In this document: one piece after another, positions 40,591 to 51,161 of the stretch
How the letters are laid out: each line of letters opens with the position of its first letter
How positions within the stretch are numbered: position 1 is the stretch's first letter
NCBI GenBank assembly: GCA_009829735.1
Contig: CM020620.1
Location: forward strand, 5,262,299-5,326,298
Direction: 5' to 3'
DNA: 64,000 bases
Source: Pyropia yezoensis
Lineage: Eukaryota; Rhodophyta; Bangiophyceae; Bangiales; Bangiaceae
The notes under the pieces: model-generated
The model's database searches: none
What the model was told of the DNA's origin: nothing
What the model saw: the letters and a program-made list of their open reading frames with translations, nothing else
Position numbers and translations under genes: made by a program

Positions 40591-43238
40591 CCTCACTGGG
40601 AGGCTACGTCAGGCGCCTGCTCTATCGGGTTCGATGGGTGCGCTACAGCTGACTTACCGGTGGTGTCGGCGGGCCGCCAGCGTCGCACAAAGAGCGTCAA
40701 GGTCGCAGCCGCCGCCGCCGCCTCCGCCGACACGCCCACGTCCATTGTCAACCTTCCAGCCGCCATCGGCGGTGGCCGCGGCGGCAGTGGCGCGACGGCG
40801 GTGGCGGCCGGCGCTGCTGGGCGCGTGCGCGACGAGGGTACCCCAGCCGCCACCCCCGCCGGGAGTGGTCGACGAGTGGGCGACGCCAGCCTCCCCTTTA
40901 CGGACGCGGAGTCAGGCCGCCCACACGCACATATGCCACCACCATCACCGCGACCCCCGCCACCGCCGCCGGCGTGGGACGGCGCCGGCTTGGCACCGCA
41001 TCCCGCGCCAACGGCCGCCGCAGTCCGCCGTGGGCTGCGCATAAGCGCAGTGCGGCTAGGCGCCGGCCCATACACCGGGGCGCGGGGGGCTCAGCCAGCC
41101 GCCGAGCCGCCGCGGTCGCTGCCGTCGCTGCCGTCGCCGTCGACCAGTACGGATGGCCCCACAGCGCCGCGGTGAGGGTCGTCACCGTCAACGGGCGTGG
41201 CGCCACTGACGCTGCCGCCCCCGTGGAGGGCGCCTGAGAGCCAGGTTCCTTCCCCGGTGGCAGTAACGGCAGCGGTGGCGGTGGCTTGGCCGGCGTGACA
41301 GACACGCTCATGCCCACCATGGGCATCCACCCTCGCCCACCCCCCCCACCACCCCCTTCAAGCTCCAGACTATCCCGCCGCTCAACCGACAGGACCGCGA
41401 CCGACACGCAGCGGCCCAACGCGGACGCGCAGCGGCTGCCAGACACCGTCAGTGTGCCGCAGCTCGCACCTACCGCCGCCGCGGAGGGTGTCGGTGGTGG
41501 CCTGACGGCCGCCGGCGCTGCCGCCCGCAGCCGCCCGCCGCCCCCGCACCGCCGCCGCCGCCGACGAAGACGACGTCGCTGCGCTGGCCGACCGCGGCTT
41601 CCACAGACGGGCGGCCGAGCGCGCCACGGCCGGTGGGGAGGATGCGCGACGAAGCCGCGGCCGCCGCGGCCCGCGCCGGCGACCGCGGGGGCGCCGCCGC
41701 GGCTGATGATGGGGCCGCCGCCGCGGGGGCGCCGACGCCAACGAGCCCCAAAACAGCCGGCGGGCGACGGTGCCGCCGCGGCCGCATACAGCGCCGCTTC
41801 CACAGCGCCGGTGGCGTGTCGGCGGGGAGGGCGGCGGAGGCGTGCCGAATAAGCTTGGAGGTCGGGGCGGTCGTAGCCAGCGGCCGCCGCCGGTGCCTCG
41901 CCGCCGAAGCTGCGGTCCGGTGGTCCGAACGCGTTCTCTGCCACCGCCGACGGCACGCCGTGGGCACCGGTGGTCGTCGCAGCAACCGCCTCGACGGTGC
42001 TGCGGTCCGTCAAGCTGCGTCAAGGGGGATGCGGGGGGGTGTGACCAATAGTAGCGGGGAGGTGGGCTACCAGAAGAAGGTTCCCAGCGCCTATGCGCAT
42101 ACGCCCCCGCCGCTGTCGCCCCCCGCCACCACCACCCACCAGCGGCGGCCGTCCGCTACATTCCGCCCGTTCACCGCTGCCACAGCGCTGCGTCAAACAC
42201 CCTGCGGCACACAGGTGGTTGCCCGCCGCCTTTGCCGCCGCCCCGCCCCTGCAGACGCCATCTGCAATGCCGGCTTCGTTGTGCAAGGTGGGGGAGTCGG
42301 CTGTGGAGGGGGGACAGGCGGCTAGGAGTCGCTCTGTCACTCGGTCAGAGCCCTTTCGTCGTCGCCGTCAGTGCCCCCCACTTCACCCCCGTCAGAGTCT
42401 CCCCGTCCGCGGCCGCCAGCCCGTCCGCAATGGGCTCGACGCCTGCCCGCCCCTGGCAACGGCACGAACCAACCCCCCCGAGGTTCCCTTCCAATGGCCA
42501 CCCCCCTCTCCCGTCACTCCGTCAAACGCGGACCCAGCTCTTTGCATCTTTACCGACCGGCTTACAGTGCACTCTGAGGGAGGTTCACAGGACTGCATCC
42601 CATTCGTTCCACATGTACAGTACACGTGGGACTTCGAACAATCCGGCCCGACGCATGCGGGATCGATGCATGCATTTTGCCAACCATGACGGAGAGGCCC
42701 TCTTTTCGGGCCAGCGGGTGACACGTCCGGCGGGGAAATACAAATCGCGAGCTTTTCCACGTGAGGCAAGCGAGATGATTGGAATTCCCAGGTGTTCATG
42801 AACAGACACCGCAAACGCCGCACGTTCTTGTCCCGGCGTTTTATAGAAAATCACGATAGTAAGCCGCCACATTTTCTGTCGCTCTCCTTCCCCGCTGCTG
42901 CTGTCCCCGCCCCAGTCGTTCCGCCGTATGTAGCGCCGCAGCGAGCTGCCGCTGCCACGGGCGTTCGTTGGCCGACCCCCCCCCGCCTGGTGGCTGCCTA
43001 ACCCCCCCTCCTCGGCCGCTGTGGGCTGCTGTGCCCGCTCCTTCCCCGCCTCTTCTCGCTCGGTACGCCGCAGCGTGCCTGTGGTGGCACTCTCCCGCGG
43101 GGCGTGTTTGTGGCAGGTCTTTTGCGATACGCACCACAGCCTCGAGTGCTTTCCGGCGTCATTTCTGTGAGATATTGTGGTTACGCTTGTGCTCCACTTC
43201 GTCACCTTCGTTGAACGCGATCTGCCTCGGGGTCGTCC
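40591..43238. other. GC-rich region without supported gene
   Basis: 40650-42030 is dominated by GCC/GCG-type triplets, and long ORFs are open on both strands. The largest (minus, 40898..42013) begins with TTG and is Ala/Pro/Arg/Gly low complexity, so I do not call it. 42580-43230 is more balanced in composition and includes the upstream region of the NTPase gene at 43239; no TATA box is obvious. Confidence 0.4.
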
Positions 43239-46200
43239 ATGGCGGCTTTTGGTGGTGTACCTGCGGCATGGGGCAGAGTCTCAGATGTGGCCGCGAGTCA
43301 TCCTTCACGTGCTTGCACCAACCGTCCTGCTAAGATGATTGATAGCGACCATGGTAACTGGCGTCGCCTCCTGTGGGGTTCGGGTCTAGCCCCGGGGAGC
43401 CGCAAGCCGCAGCGGTCGGCTTTTGGTGGGGCACGCAACTCTTCTTCCTTTATCGGCGTACTTCAACATGCACTTTCTTCGGCTTGCGGCCCCGCTGGTG
43501 CTCATAGCCAGACGTATGGTTGGTACGATGGCAACATCCCGACGGAGATTGGGAGCCAGTCCAGGGTCATTGCGCCGAGGGCTTCCCAGGACGGTGCTGG
43601 TGATGGTGCTGATGCACTGGAGGAGGAGTTAAAGGACGCGAAGTTGACTAAGAAGTTGCTCACCCGGCGGTTTGCCGAGGCTAGAGGCGCTGACCCGGCA
43701 TTTGACGCGAAGCTACTACAAATGATAGAGGATGCTCGGAAGCTCGTGATAGAGCTGTCGCAGGCGCTCGATGCTGCTCGGTCAGTGGGCCCTGTGCGGC
43801 GGGTGTTGGCTCGGATGAAGGCGCTCCGCTATCCGTTCGAGGAGCGAGGTCGTAGCCCCCCGGACTTTGATCGTGTCTTTCAGCCTTTTCCGTACCGACC
43901 AGAGGTGAGGCTTCCATCTGTGCCCGGCTTTTGGGAGGACCTGGTGGGTGTCGTGGGGGAGGCTTGCAGCGCCGTTCCCAAGGACGCACAGCATCCCTGG
44001 ATTTCTCCTGGACGTCTACCTTTGCTTTACATGGTGTCGTCGTTTGGGAGGGGCAAGACACTTGCGCTTCGTGAGGCAGCCCGCTACCTGTACAAGTTTA
44101 CCGATGGTGGGCCCCCGGTGCCCGTGACGAAGCAGGTGGGCGGCGCAACGGACGCTGACGACCCTGAGGCGGTGGTTCTGGCCCAGCCCAGTCGCATAGT
44201 TTCTGGCCGAGGAGTGGTTGTTCTGGCGGCGAACTTTAACGGCTCGTACCGTGTGAACCTACTGGAGCGGATTGGGCTGAGTAGCCGACAGGATGAGGCG
44301 GAGTTCAACTACTACCTGCTGCTGTACGTGCGCATCCTTTTCAACGAGCTGGTCGACCTGTCTGACCTTCGCACGTCGCCGTCAGACCTTTTCACGGACT
44401 TCCTCAAGAACTTCTATCGAGACTATAGGGAGAAACAGTTCAACTTAGAGGATGTCTGTGAGGAGGTGAAGGCGCTGGTGGAGTCACGGGCTGGTCGCGG
44501 AAGTGACAATGACGTCGTTGCTCTCCTAGTTGACGAGATTGGTAAGCTGCGGACTGGCATTGGTGGCCAGATCTGTGCGGACCTGGTCTTGGACCTGCGG
44601 TTTCCCATTCGCTCTGAGGCTTGCTCAATCGTAGAGGCCGGGTCGGGGCTAGGCGTGGCGTACTTTGTAGCCATGGAGTCCTCGCTGATGCTTTCCGAGC
44701 GCTCGGCATCAGGGCGGGCAGCCGAACCACTCATGGCACTCCCGCCAGGTGACCTGCTCGCACAGAAGATTCGTCTTCTCGACGCCATGTGCGCGGGTGC
44801 CGGAGAAGCAACCGGAGTGTCTCCAGCTGTGAACACGGCCATGTGGCGGCTGCAAGTGGACACTGGGACCAAGATCTCCATCGAGCGCTTCCACGTGGCC
44901 GAGGTGTACGCGCTTTTGGGTGGCATGCTCTGGCGCTCCGTGGAGCTCTTTGTCGAGAAGCTACTGGTTGCTCCCAAAGCCAACCTGGTCAAGGTGCTGA
45001 TGGCGGTGGACAGCCGGCTGGTGACAGACTCCATGGGTGACGACCTCTCGTACTCGTCATTCTGGGAGCACCGCAACTCTGCTTTTCGCGACAACGTGCT
45101 TGCTGCTGCGCTGCTACCGGTCGAAGTGCTTGAGGAAGACCTCGTCATACGTCCAGACGGCATCGGGGTGCGACCGGATGTAGCGTCTAATGCCGTCACG
45201 GACTCCTCAGACTTCTCGAAGTTGTCCCGCGAGGAGATTTTGGAGTTGCGAACGGAGCTGGCGCGGGAGGCCTATTTGCGCTTCAAGAAGCGCACGCTTG
45301 CGCAACTCACGTGGGGCAATGCGCTCTCTCTCGGCTTCTTCATGGCAGATCGTGGCAGCTCGTTTCGGCCGTCGGTGATCCCTGCCTCGTTGTTGCGTGC
45401 GCTGGTCCAGTACAACGCCTCGTCATCTTCCGCCTTGTGGACGGCTTTGCGCGCTATCGTGCAAGTGGTTGTCACGACGAAGAACGGTCAGTACGACCGT
45501 AACGGCAAGCAGCTGGAGGAAACCAAGTTCGCTTGGTGTGGCTGCGAGCTGTTTATGCTTCATTGGGAGGTCCTGGTGTCTGCTGCTCGTGCGCTGCGCA
45601 CGGACCACTGGACTTCCGTCACGTACTCGGACCTGTACGGGCGGAAAGCGGCTTTCAAGGGGTCGGGCCAGCTGCTGTCCGACGTCCGCGTAGACGCTAC
45701 CGTGGAGCGTACCGGTGTGATCTACTTGGCAGGAGCAGGCGCATCTACAGGTGGGTGGACGATTAACGACCTGCTCGGCGGTAAGGTTCCCGAGAACATC
45801 ATGTGCCAATCCATGTTTAAACTGCCCCATTCTGCTCCTGCTGTTGATGGCGTTGGCTTTCACCGTGCTCTGAACGACGTTCCAGGAGTCGTCTCCCGTG
45901 GCGAGCTTGTTGCGGAATGGTATCAGGAGAAACACTCCAAGCCTACGGCTGCGACCGTCTTGAGCGCGAGCGATGTGAAGAAGTCGCTGGACAACATGGG
46001 GTGGTTGGGCAAGGACGCAGCTGCAACGCAGTTCTACGGCGGTCAGCAGGGCTATGGCGACTGGGGTCGACGGTCCATTTTTGTGTATGCGGGCTTGCGC
46101 AAGGTGTCTGTGAGAGCTGTGAACCATCCTTTAGCGGCCAACGCGTTTGTGCTCGATGAGAGCGATCTGTACGTGTTGCTTGGACACACAATGTACTGCT

Positions 46201-46394
46201 TGGCACGTGCTCTCTACCTCCTGCTTCCAACGGATGGGACTTCCGCGACGGCCGCGTCGCCACGAGCGGTGATGCCATCAACGAGCGACCCGTCAACGAT
46301 GGCCGCATCTGCGTCGCCGTCAACTCGTGGTCGCACAAGACGCAAGCGCTCGAAGCGTAAGCGCCAGGCTCGTCGTGCGGGAAAGCTTGGATGA
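43239..46394 (+). CDS. Large P-loop NTPase, Crinkler/RHS-like
   Basis: A single-exon ORF of 1051 aa starting at the ATG at 43239. Residues about 125-185 form a charged helical or coiled-coil segment (LEEELKDAKLTKKLL). A Walker A-like motif SFGRGKT with K273 and T274 lies in a hydrophobic strand context. The motif lacks the usual first glycine, as in several Crinkler-type NTPases. A Walker B (ALLVDEIGKL, D432/E433) follows. Between them lie NFNGSYRVN and a helical stretch with YYLLLYVRILFNEL. The C-terminal 30 residues are Arg/Lys-rich (RTRRKRSKRKRQ), a probable nuclear localisation signal. This layout resembles the Crinkler/RHS group of eukaryotic proteins, which pair such an NTPase with a nuclease-like or kinase-like domain. 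I cannot identify the effector domain in residues 550-1000. Family placement is moderate; that it is a real gene is strong. Confidence 0.7.
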   Translation: MAAFGGVPAAWGRVSDVAASHPSRACTNRPAKMIDSDHGNWRRLLWGSGLAPGSRKPQRSAFGGARNSSSFIGVLQHALSSACGPAGAHSQTYGWYDGNIPTEIGSQSRVIAPRASQDGAGDGADALEEELKDAKLTKKLLTRRFAEARGADPAFDAKLLQMIEDARKLVIELSQALDAARSVGPVRRVLARMKALRYPFEERGRSPPDFDRVFQPFPYRPEVRLPSVPGFWEDLVGVVGEACSAVPKDAQHPWISPGRLPLLYMVSSFGRGKTLALREAARYLYKFTDGGPPVPVTKQVGGATDADDPEAVVLAQPSRIVSGRGVVVLAANFNGSYRVNLLERIGLSSRQDEAEFNYYLLLYVRILFNELVDLSDLRTSPSDLFTDFLKNFYRDYREKQFNLEDVCEEVKALVESRAGRGSDNDVVALLVDEIGKLRTGIGGQICADLVLDLRFPIRSEACSIVEAGSGLGVAYFVAMESSLMLSERSASGRAAEPLMALPPGDLLAQKIRLLDAMCAGAGEATGVSPAVNTAMWRLQVDTGTKISIERFHVAEVYALLGGMLWRSVELFVEKLLVAPKANLVKVLMAVDSRLVTDSMGDDLSYSSFWEHRNSAFRDNVLAAALLPVEVLEEDLVIRPDGIGVRPDVASNAVTDSSDFSKLSREEILELRTELAREAYLRFKKRTLAQLTWGNALSLGFFMADRGSSFRPSVIPASLLRALVQYNASSSSALWTALRAIVQVVVTTKNGQYDRNGKQLEETKFAWCGCELFMLHWEVLVSAARALRTDHWTSVTYSDLYGRKAAFKGSGQLLSDVRVDATVERTGVIYLAGAGASTGGWTINDLLGGKVPENIMCQSMFKLPHSAPAVDGVGFHRALNDVPGVVSRGELVAEWYQEKHSKPTAATVLSASDVKKSLDNMGWLGKDAAATQFYGGQQGYGDWGRRSIFVYAGLRKVSVRAVNHPLAANAFVLDESDLYVLLGHTMYCLARALYLLLPTDGTSATAASPRAVMPSTSDPSTMAASASPSTRGRTRRKRSKRKRQARRAGKLG

Positions 46395-46524
46395 ACGGGT
46401 CGCAGGCCGCCCCATGCCACGCGACTCTGCCATCATAGGTGCCTATTAGATGTGTGGGCGTCACATCCCCCCTTCTTCTCGCGCTCACCTACCCCTGGCT
46501 GTGACATAGTGGTCGCTGGCGACA

Positions 46525-46731
46525 GTGGTGCCCCTGGCTCGCCGCACGGCGGTGATGCGCGCGGTTGCAGTCGCGGGCGGGACGTCAGTGGCAGCTTGCG
46601 TGGCGAAGAGGGGCGAGTCAGCCGTCTATGCGGCCAAGTACCTCGTCCTTTACGGACTGGCGGGAGGTGTTCTTGCTGGTTTTCCGGTTCTTGTGTGGGG
46701 GAGGCTGCATGGCATGCCTACACGGCTGTGA
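46525..46731 (+). CDS. Possible small membrane protein
   Basis: A 68-aa frame with an internal ATG (MRAVAVAGG) and one likely transmembrane helix (KYLVLYGLAGGVLAGFPVLV) followed by a short basic tail. It lies 130 bases after the NTPase gene on the same strand. No family recognised; it may be chance in GC-rich DNA. Confidence 0.2.
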   Translation: MVPLARRTAVMRAVAVAGGTSVAACVAKRGESAVYAAKYLVLYGLAGGVLAGFPVLVWGRLHGMPTRL

Positions 46732-48436
46732 TTGGTGTGGGCATCGGCCAGGATAGCGCCATAGCTGGGACAAACCACCACACGTGCCAAATTGGCTCTG
46801 CGGCACACGCGCCAGGAGCGCCGTCGCGTGCGCAGACCGCGGCGGACATCGCTGCCACTGGCCACGCACCTGCCGCTCGTTAAATGGGGGATAAGCGGGG
46901 CTCCTTTAACGATGCCAGATGCAGCTCTCTCACCCGGACAAGAGGTGGAAACATTTACCAGTGGGGCCGCAGGGCTGGCCGCGTACACAACCCACAACAG
47001 ACCACATCCGCTGTGCAAGTGCGGCTGCGCATAGCGCCGCTCAGCCCGCGCACTCAAGACGTCGAGGCGAGAGCCCCCAGGCTGAACACCTCGTCCACGA
47101 TCCCAATCGCCGCTTACATGCCAGGCCCTGCTCCGCCACAAGGCCCGCCACACTTCTTCTGTGCCCGGCGGCGACGGCGGCTGCTGTGGCGGCCGCGACG
47201 ACGGTTTCGGGGGGGACGGGAAGGATGGCGGCGGCGACGGCGGCGGCTGCTGCAACCTTTTTCCGGAGAGAGGGGGGTAGGATGGCGGCGACGGCGGCGG
47301 CGGTGTCGGCGACGGCGGCGGTGGAGGCGGCGACGGTGACGGCGGTGGCGGCGGCGACGAAGGTTTCGGGGGGGGGTGGGTGGGATGTCGGCGGCGACGG
47401 CGGCGGCTGCCGCGACTCCTTCGGGGAAGGGGGGAGAAAAATGGCGGCGAAGGCGGCGGCGGCGTCGGCAGCGGCGGTGGCCGTGGCGGGAGGCCGATGA
47501 CCAGGCGGCAGCGGCAGCGGTGGCAGCGGCGGAATGGGGGGAAGGGTAGCCTGCCGCCGGCGGCGTATGCGGCGGCCAGCCGGCGGCGGCGAGGGCGGCG
47601 GCCAGCCGGTAGTGGCGGGGGTGGCCGCCAGCTGGTGGTGGCCGCGGGGGCAGCGACCAGCCGGCGGTAGCGGCGGCGGGGGCGGCCAGACGGCGGCGTA
47701 GGCGGCAGCGGCAGCTGAGGGAGAGAAGCGGACAGCGGGCGGCGGAGGGGCCACCAGAGAGCCGGCGGCCGCGGTGGCCGCGGCGGGAGGGCGATGAGCA
47801 GCCGGCGGCGGCGGCGGCAGCCGCGGCGGGGGGGCAGCGGCCGGCCGGCGGCGGCGGGTGCGGCGGCCAGCGGGCGGCGGCGGCGGCGGCGGCGGAAGCG
47901 CCGGGGGGGCAGCGGCCGGCTGGCGGCGGCGAGGGTGGCGGCCAGCCGACGGCGGCGTTGGCGGTGGCGGGAGGGCGATAGCCAGCCGGCGGCGGCGATA
48001 GCGGCCGCGGTGGGTCCCCACCGCTCCCACCCACCCGGAGCCGTGAAAATAGCAGCCTTGACTGAGGGGGAACATCCAGTCAAGGGGGCTTTTCTGGGCA
48101 GCAGGGGGTTCATAGGGGGGGGTTGGGGGGATTTGGGCACATTAACATTTATTACGAATACAGTGTGCATCTGTTTGTATTTGGTCCATGCCATGGAGTT
48201 CGGTCGTTAGAATCCGGTGTATACTCTGGATTTCAACGTCCAAATATGATATATATGGTTTTAAGCGTGGTTCTGTCGGGGGATCGGTTGGGATCCTCGC
48301 GACCTTGCTGGTAACGGTCGGTCCGTGTGCAGCAATGACGTCGGAGGAGCCCCCAGAGAATCGCTCCCTGTTCCTGATCAGCTTTCGTGCGGGACCAGCA
48401 AGAGGGCAAAGTGACTCGAGTACAAGGCGCTTGCTA
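46732..48436. other. GGC-rich low-complexity region
   Basis: From about 47160 to 48030 the sequence consists of GGC/GCG/GAC-type triplets in degenerate arrays with all frames mostly open. ORFs of more than 500 codons on the minus strand are Pro/Ala/Arg repeats and are not called. 48050-48436 returns to normal composition without a gene. Confidence 0.5.
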
Positions 48437-49160
48437 CAAATCACGGGTCAATGACGTGCTCAGGGGACGGTACAACACCCTCTCAATCTCACGCCAAACA
48501 CCCCGCCACCCCCAACCGCCGATCCACTCGCTCACCGCCCTCGCAACCCCGCTACGGCAGTCAACTCACCTACCGTGGTGCCACCAGTGGGCTGTAGCGG
48601 CACTCACACGTCACCATCCAGCAAGTCATAGAAAAGATCACAGGACACAGGTCAATAACGCACACAGGCGACAGTACCACACCCACTCAATCTGACGCCA
48701 AACACCCCGCCACCCCCAACCGCCGATCCACTCGCTCACCGCCCTCGCAACCCCGCTACGGCAGTCAACTCACCTACCGTGGTGCCACCAGTGGGCTGTA
48801 GCGGCACTCACACGTCACCATCCAGCAAGTCATAGAAGAGATCACAGGACACAGGTCAATAACGCACACAGCCGACAGCACCACACCCACTCAATCTCAC
48901 GCCAAACACCCCGCCACCTCCAACCGCCGATCCACTCGCTCACCGCCCTCGCAACCCCGCTACGGCAGTCAATTCACCTAACGTGGTGCCACCAGTGGGC
49001 TGTAGCGGCACTCACACGTCACCATCCAGCAAGTCATAGAAAAGATCACAGGACACAGGTCAATAACGCACACAGGCGACAGTACCACACCCACTCAATC
49101 TGACGCCAAACACCCCGCGTCCCCCGACCGCCGACCCACTCGCTCACCACCCACACAAGC
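48437..49160. repeat. 204-bp tandem repeat, about 3.5 copies
   Basis: The block starting ACGCCAAACACCCCGCC recurs at 48491, 48695, 48899 and 49103, exactly 204 bases apart each time. The middle copies differ at only a few positions; the first and last are more diverged. No ORF is conserved through the units. It looks like a satellite or minisatellite. Confidence 0.92.
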
Positions 49161-49507
49161 TTACTACTGCGTTGGTGAAAGGACTGCCGGCACAAGATCA
49201 CGGCCGCGGATCAGGAGCGAGTCGAGAGGTGGAGCGGCGGCGCCGTGTGGTCACACGCAACGGGTGGCCGGTCGGTTGGTCGGTCTGACGGGGGGACGCA
49301 AGCTGGGTTGCAGCCGACTGGTACAAGTAGACGCCGCGCGCGCCTTGACGCACCGACCCGGAACAGCCGGAAGGCTGCACACGTGTACACTCAGCTATGC
49401 ACCAATGCAAGCAAGTTCCGAGCAGGGCAAGAACACTTGTATCAACTATTACAAATACAAAAAAAATCAGTTATGGGGACTGAGTCTGAAATTGAACTAG
49501 ACTTAGT

Positions 49508-50078
49508 TTGCGGATGGAGGCGTGGCTCTCCGTTCCCGGCGCTCTGACCTCGGTCGCATGGCGGTTGACATGCACCTACCTGTTGCTGCCTGCCTGTTGC
49601 TGCCTGTTGAGCTTGCGCCGTGCCGTGCAAGGCAACCTGCCCACACCGACGCCCGTCCCTATACTGGTTTCCAGGATGTCTGCCCGAGGTTCGTTTGAGA
49701 GCGTGGAGCACTCGATGTCATGTGATGTACGCAGCGTACTGGAGCGCAGTCGGTTCGACGCGCAGGCATTGACTCTGACTGGAACCGCCACCGTCGCAAG
49801 CTTTTCCGTATGCTTTGGCCTCTGGATGACAACGCCAATGGAGTGCCTGCAGATGTAGGAGACCGTGGTGGTCCGGCTTTGCCGGCTGGTCCGCTGCCCC
49901 TCTCGGCGCCGGGCTCGCCTCCCGACCGGTCGTCAGCACACCCCGCAACGCCGGCTATGCCCTCTCCTCCGGGCTCGCCAGCTGGTTGTCCGCCTCTGGC
50001 GACACCCGCTGCTGCTCCTCGGGCGTCGTCGACTGATTCTCCGCTTCCGGGGACCCCGTCTGCTGCTCCGCCTTTGGA
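49508..50078 (+). CDS. Possible 5' part of the 50079 gene, frames unresolved
   Basis: Two overlapping forward frames cover this stretch. One, ending at 49858, has a hydrophobic Leu/Cys-rich start and a normal-looking stretch after MSARGSFESVEHS. The other, from the ATG at 49810, is Pro/Ala/Ser-rich and runs to 50130. The second resembles the Ala/Pro-rich start of the 50079 frame, as if one protein had shifted frame near 50080. An intron or indel could connect them, but no splice pair is clear. No family recognised. Confidence 0.25.
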
Positions 50079-51161
50079 ATGCCCGCTGCTGCCCTTCGGG
50101 CGGCCCCGTCGGCCGCTCCGCCTCTGGTGATCCTCGCTGCTGCTCCCGTGGCTTTGCCGGCCGCTCCTGCCCCTTTGGGGACGTCGGCTGGTCCTCTTTT
50201 GGCGACGCCACGTGGTCCTGTTCCTGCTTCGTCTTCTGCACTTCCTGCTTCTGCGGCTCGTCCACAGAGGCGGTCTGTTCGGTTAGCGGACTTCGACCGT
50301 CTGTGCAAGCAGGTGGACTCTCTCTCCGTGCAGGGCGCACAGCATTCAATCGACCTGCAGGTGTGCTTACACCGAACTGGTGCCATAGAGGACGGTCTTC
50401 GTGCAACAAGTCACCTGACACGCGGTCTGGAGGTGCTGCGCGCAGTGGCTCGCCAGCAAGAGTTCTCCCTGGGACGGGCACTGAAAAGAGTGCTCGCCAT
50501 GCGCTTGCTCGAGCGCATCAAGGCGTGTCCGGCGAGACCCCCGGCCGGCAACCGGATGCTTGGAGGGCGGGCTCGTCAGGAGCAGACTGCTGTCGTGCTG
50601 GACGTCTCTTTTCCGAGGAGCGGTGTGGACGAGCTCGTGTCTATGCTGTCTCTCAAGTACAACAGCCGGACAGGGAGGCGAACTGCTCGTCCCACACGTA
50701 CGGTGCAATTTGATGGCGCCGCCCAGGTGCTCTCTGCTCTGGGTATACCTGCGGTTGAAGACAACCTGTGCCGTACGTTTTTGCGGAAGGACGGGTCCGC
50801 ACCTGCGCGACCTCTCGTTGAGCGGCTTGCTGACGACGGCGGCAGCTTGTTTTACGTTACGGGACGTGACCCAGATACGGGTGACCTCTTCGTCAGTGTA
50901 CGTGAATCCGAGACGTACAATGTGCGTCGCCGTTGCTTCATTCACGCTTTGAAGGAGAAGCGTGTTGCGCGCGACGCTCTTCCTGAGGTTCCTGCGCAGG
51001 GCCCGGCGTTCATCTCGTGGAGAGAGTCCGCTGTGAGTGCTTCTTTGGATGCGTGGGAGGGGGCCGACGCGTGCGGCACCGTGACCCTCAGTGTGCCGTG
51101 TTGCGCGATGGAGGTGTTGCCTTCTGACGTAGCCGAATTGGTGAAGCAGATGACATCGTAA
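50079..51161 (+). CDS. Protein of unknown function, 360 aa
   Basis: A forward ORF from the ATG at 50079 to the TAA at 51161. The first 65 residues are Ala/Pro-rich. The remainder is a normal mixed sequence with helical segments (RSVRLADFDRLCKQVD, LGRALKRVLAMRLLERIKA), a beta-rich middle with TGRDPDTGDLFVSV, and a likely globular C-terminus ending LPSDVAELVKQ. I recognise no domain. Its balanced codon use and lack of low complexity after residue 65 support a real gene. The true start may be upstream through a frameshift or intron. Confidence 0.5.
   Translation: MPAAALRAAPSAAPPLVILAAAPVALPAAPAPLGTSAGPLLATPRGPVPASSSALPASAARPQRRSVRLADFDRLCKQVDSLSVQGAQHSIDLQVCLHRTGAIEDGLRATSHLTRGLEVLRAVARQQEFSLGRALKRVLAMRLLERIKACPARPPAGNRMLGGRARQEQTAVVLDVSFPRSGVDELVSMLSLKYNSRTGRRTARPTRTVQFDGAAQVLSALGIPAVEDNLCRTFLRKDGSAPARPLVERLADDGGSLFYVTGRDPDTGDLFVSVRESETYNVRRRCFIHALKEKRVARDALPEVPAQGPAFISWRESAVSASLDAWEGADACGTVTLSVPCCAMEVLPSDVAELVKQMTS

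Noticed and set aside
40898..42013. Minus-strand ORF of 371 codons
   Set aside because: Starts with TTG, is Ala/Pro/Arg/Gly low complexity, and the opposite strand is equally open; composition explains it.
46650..48194. Minus-strand Pro-rich ORF of 514 codons
   Set aside because: It is the translation of GGC-type triplet repeats; other frames in the same stretch are just as open.
48437..49160. CRISPR-like array
   Set aside because: The 204-bp units are contiguous tandem copies without unique spacers, and the genome is eukaryotic.
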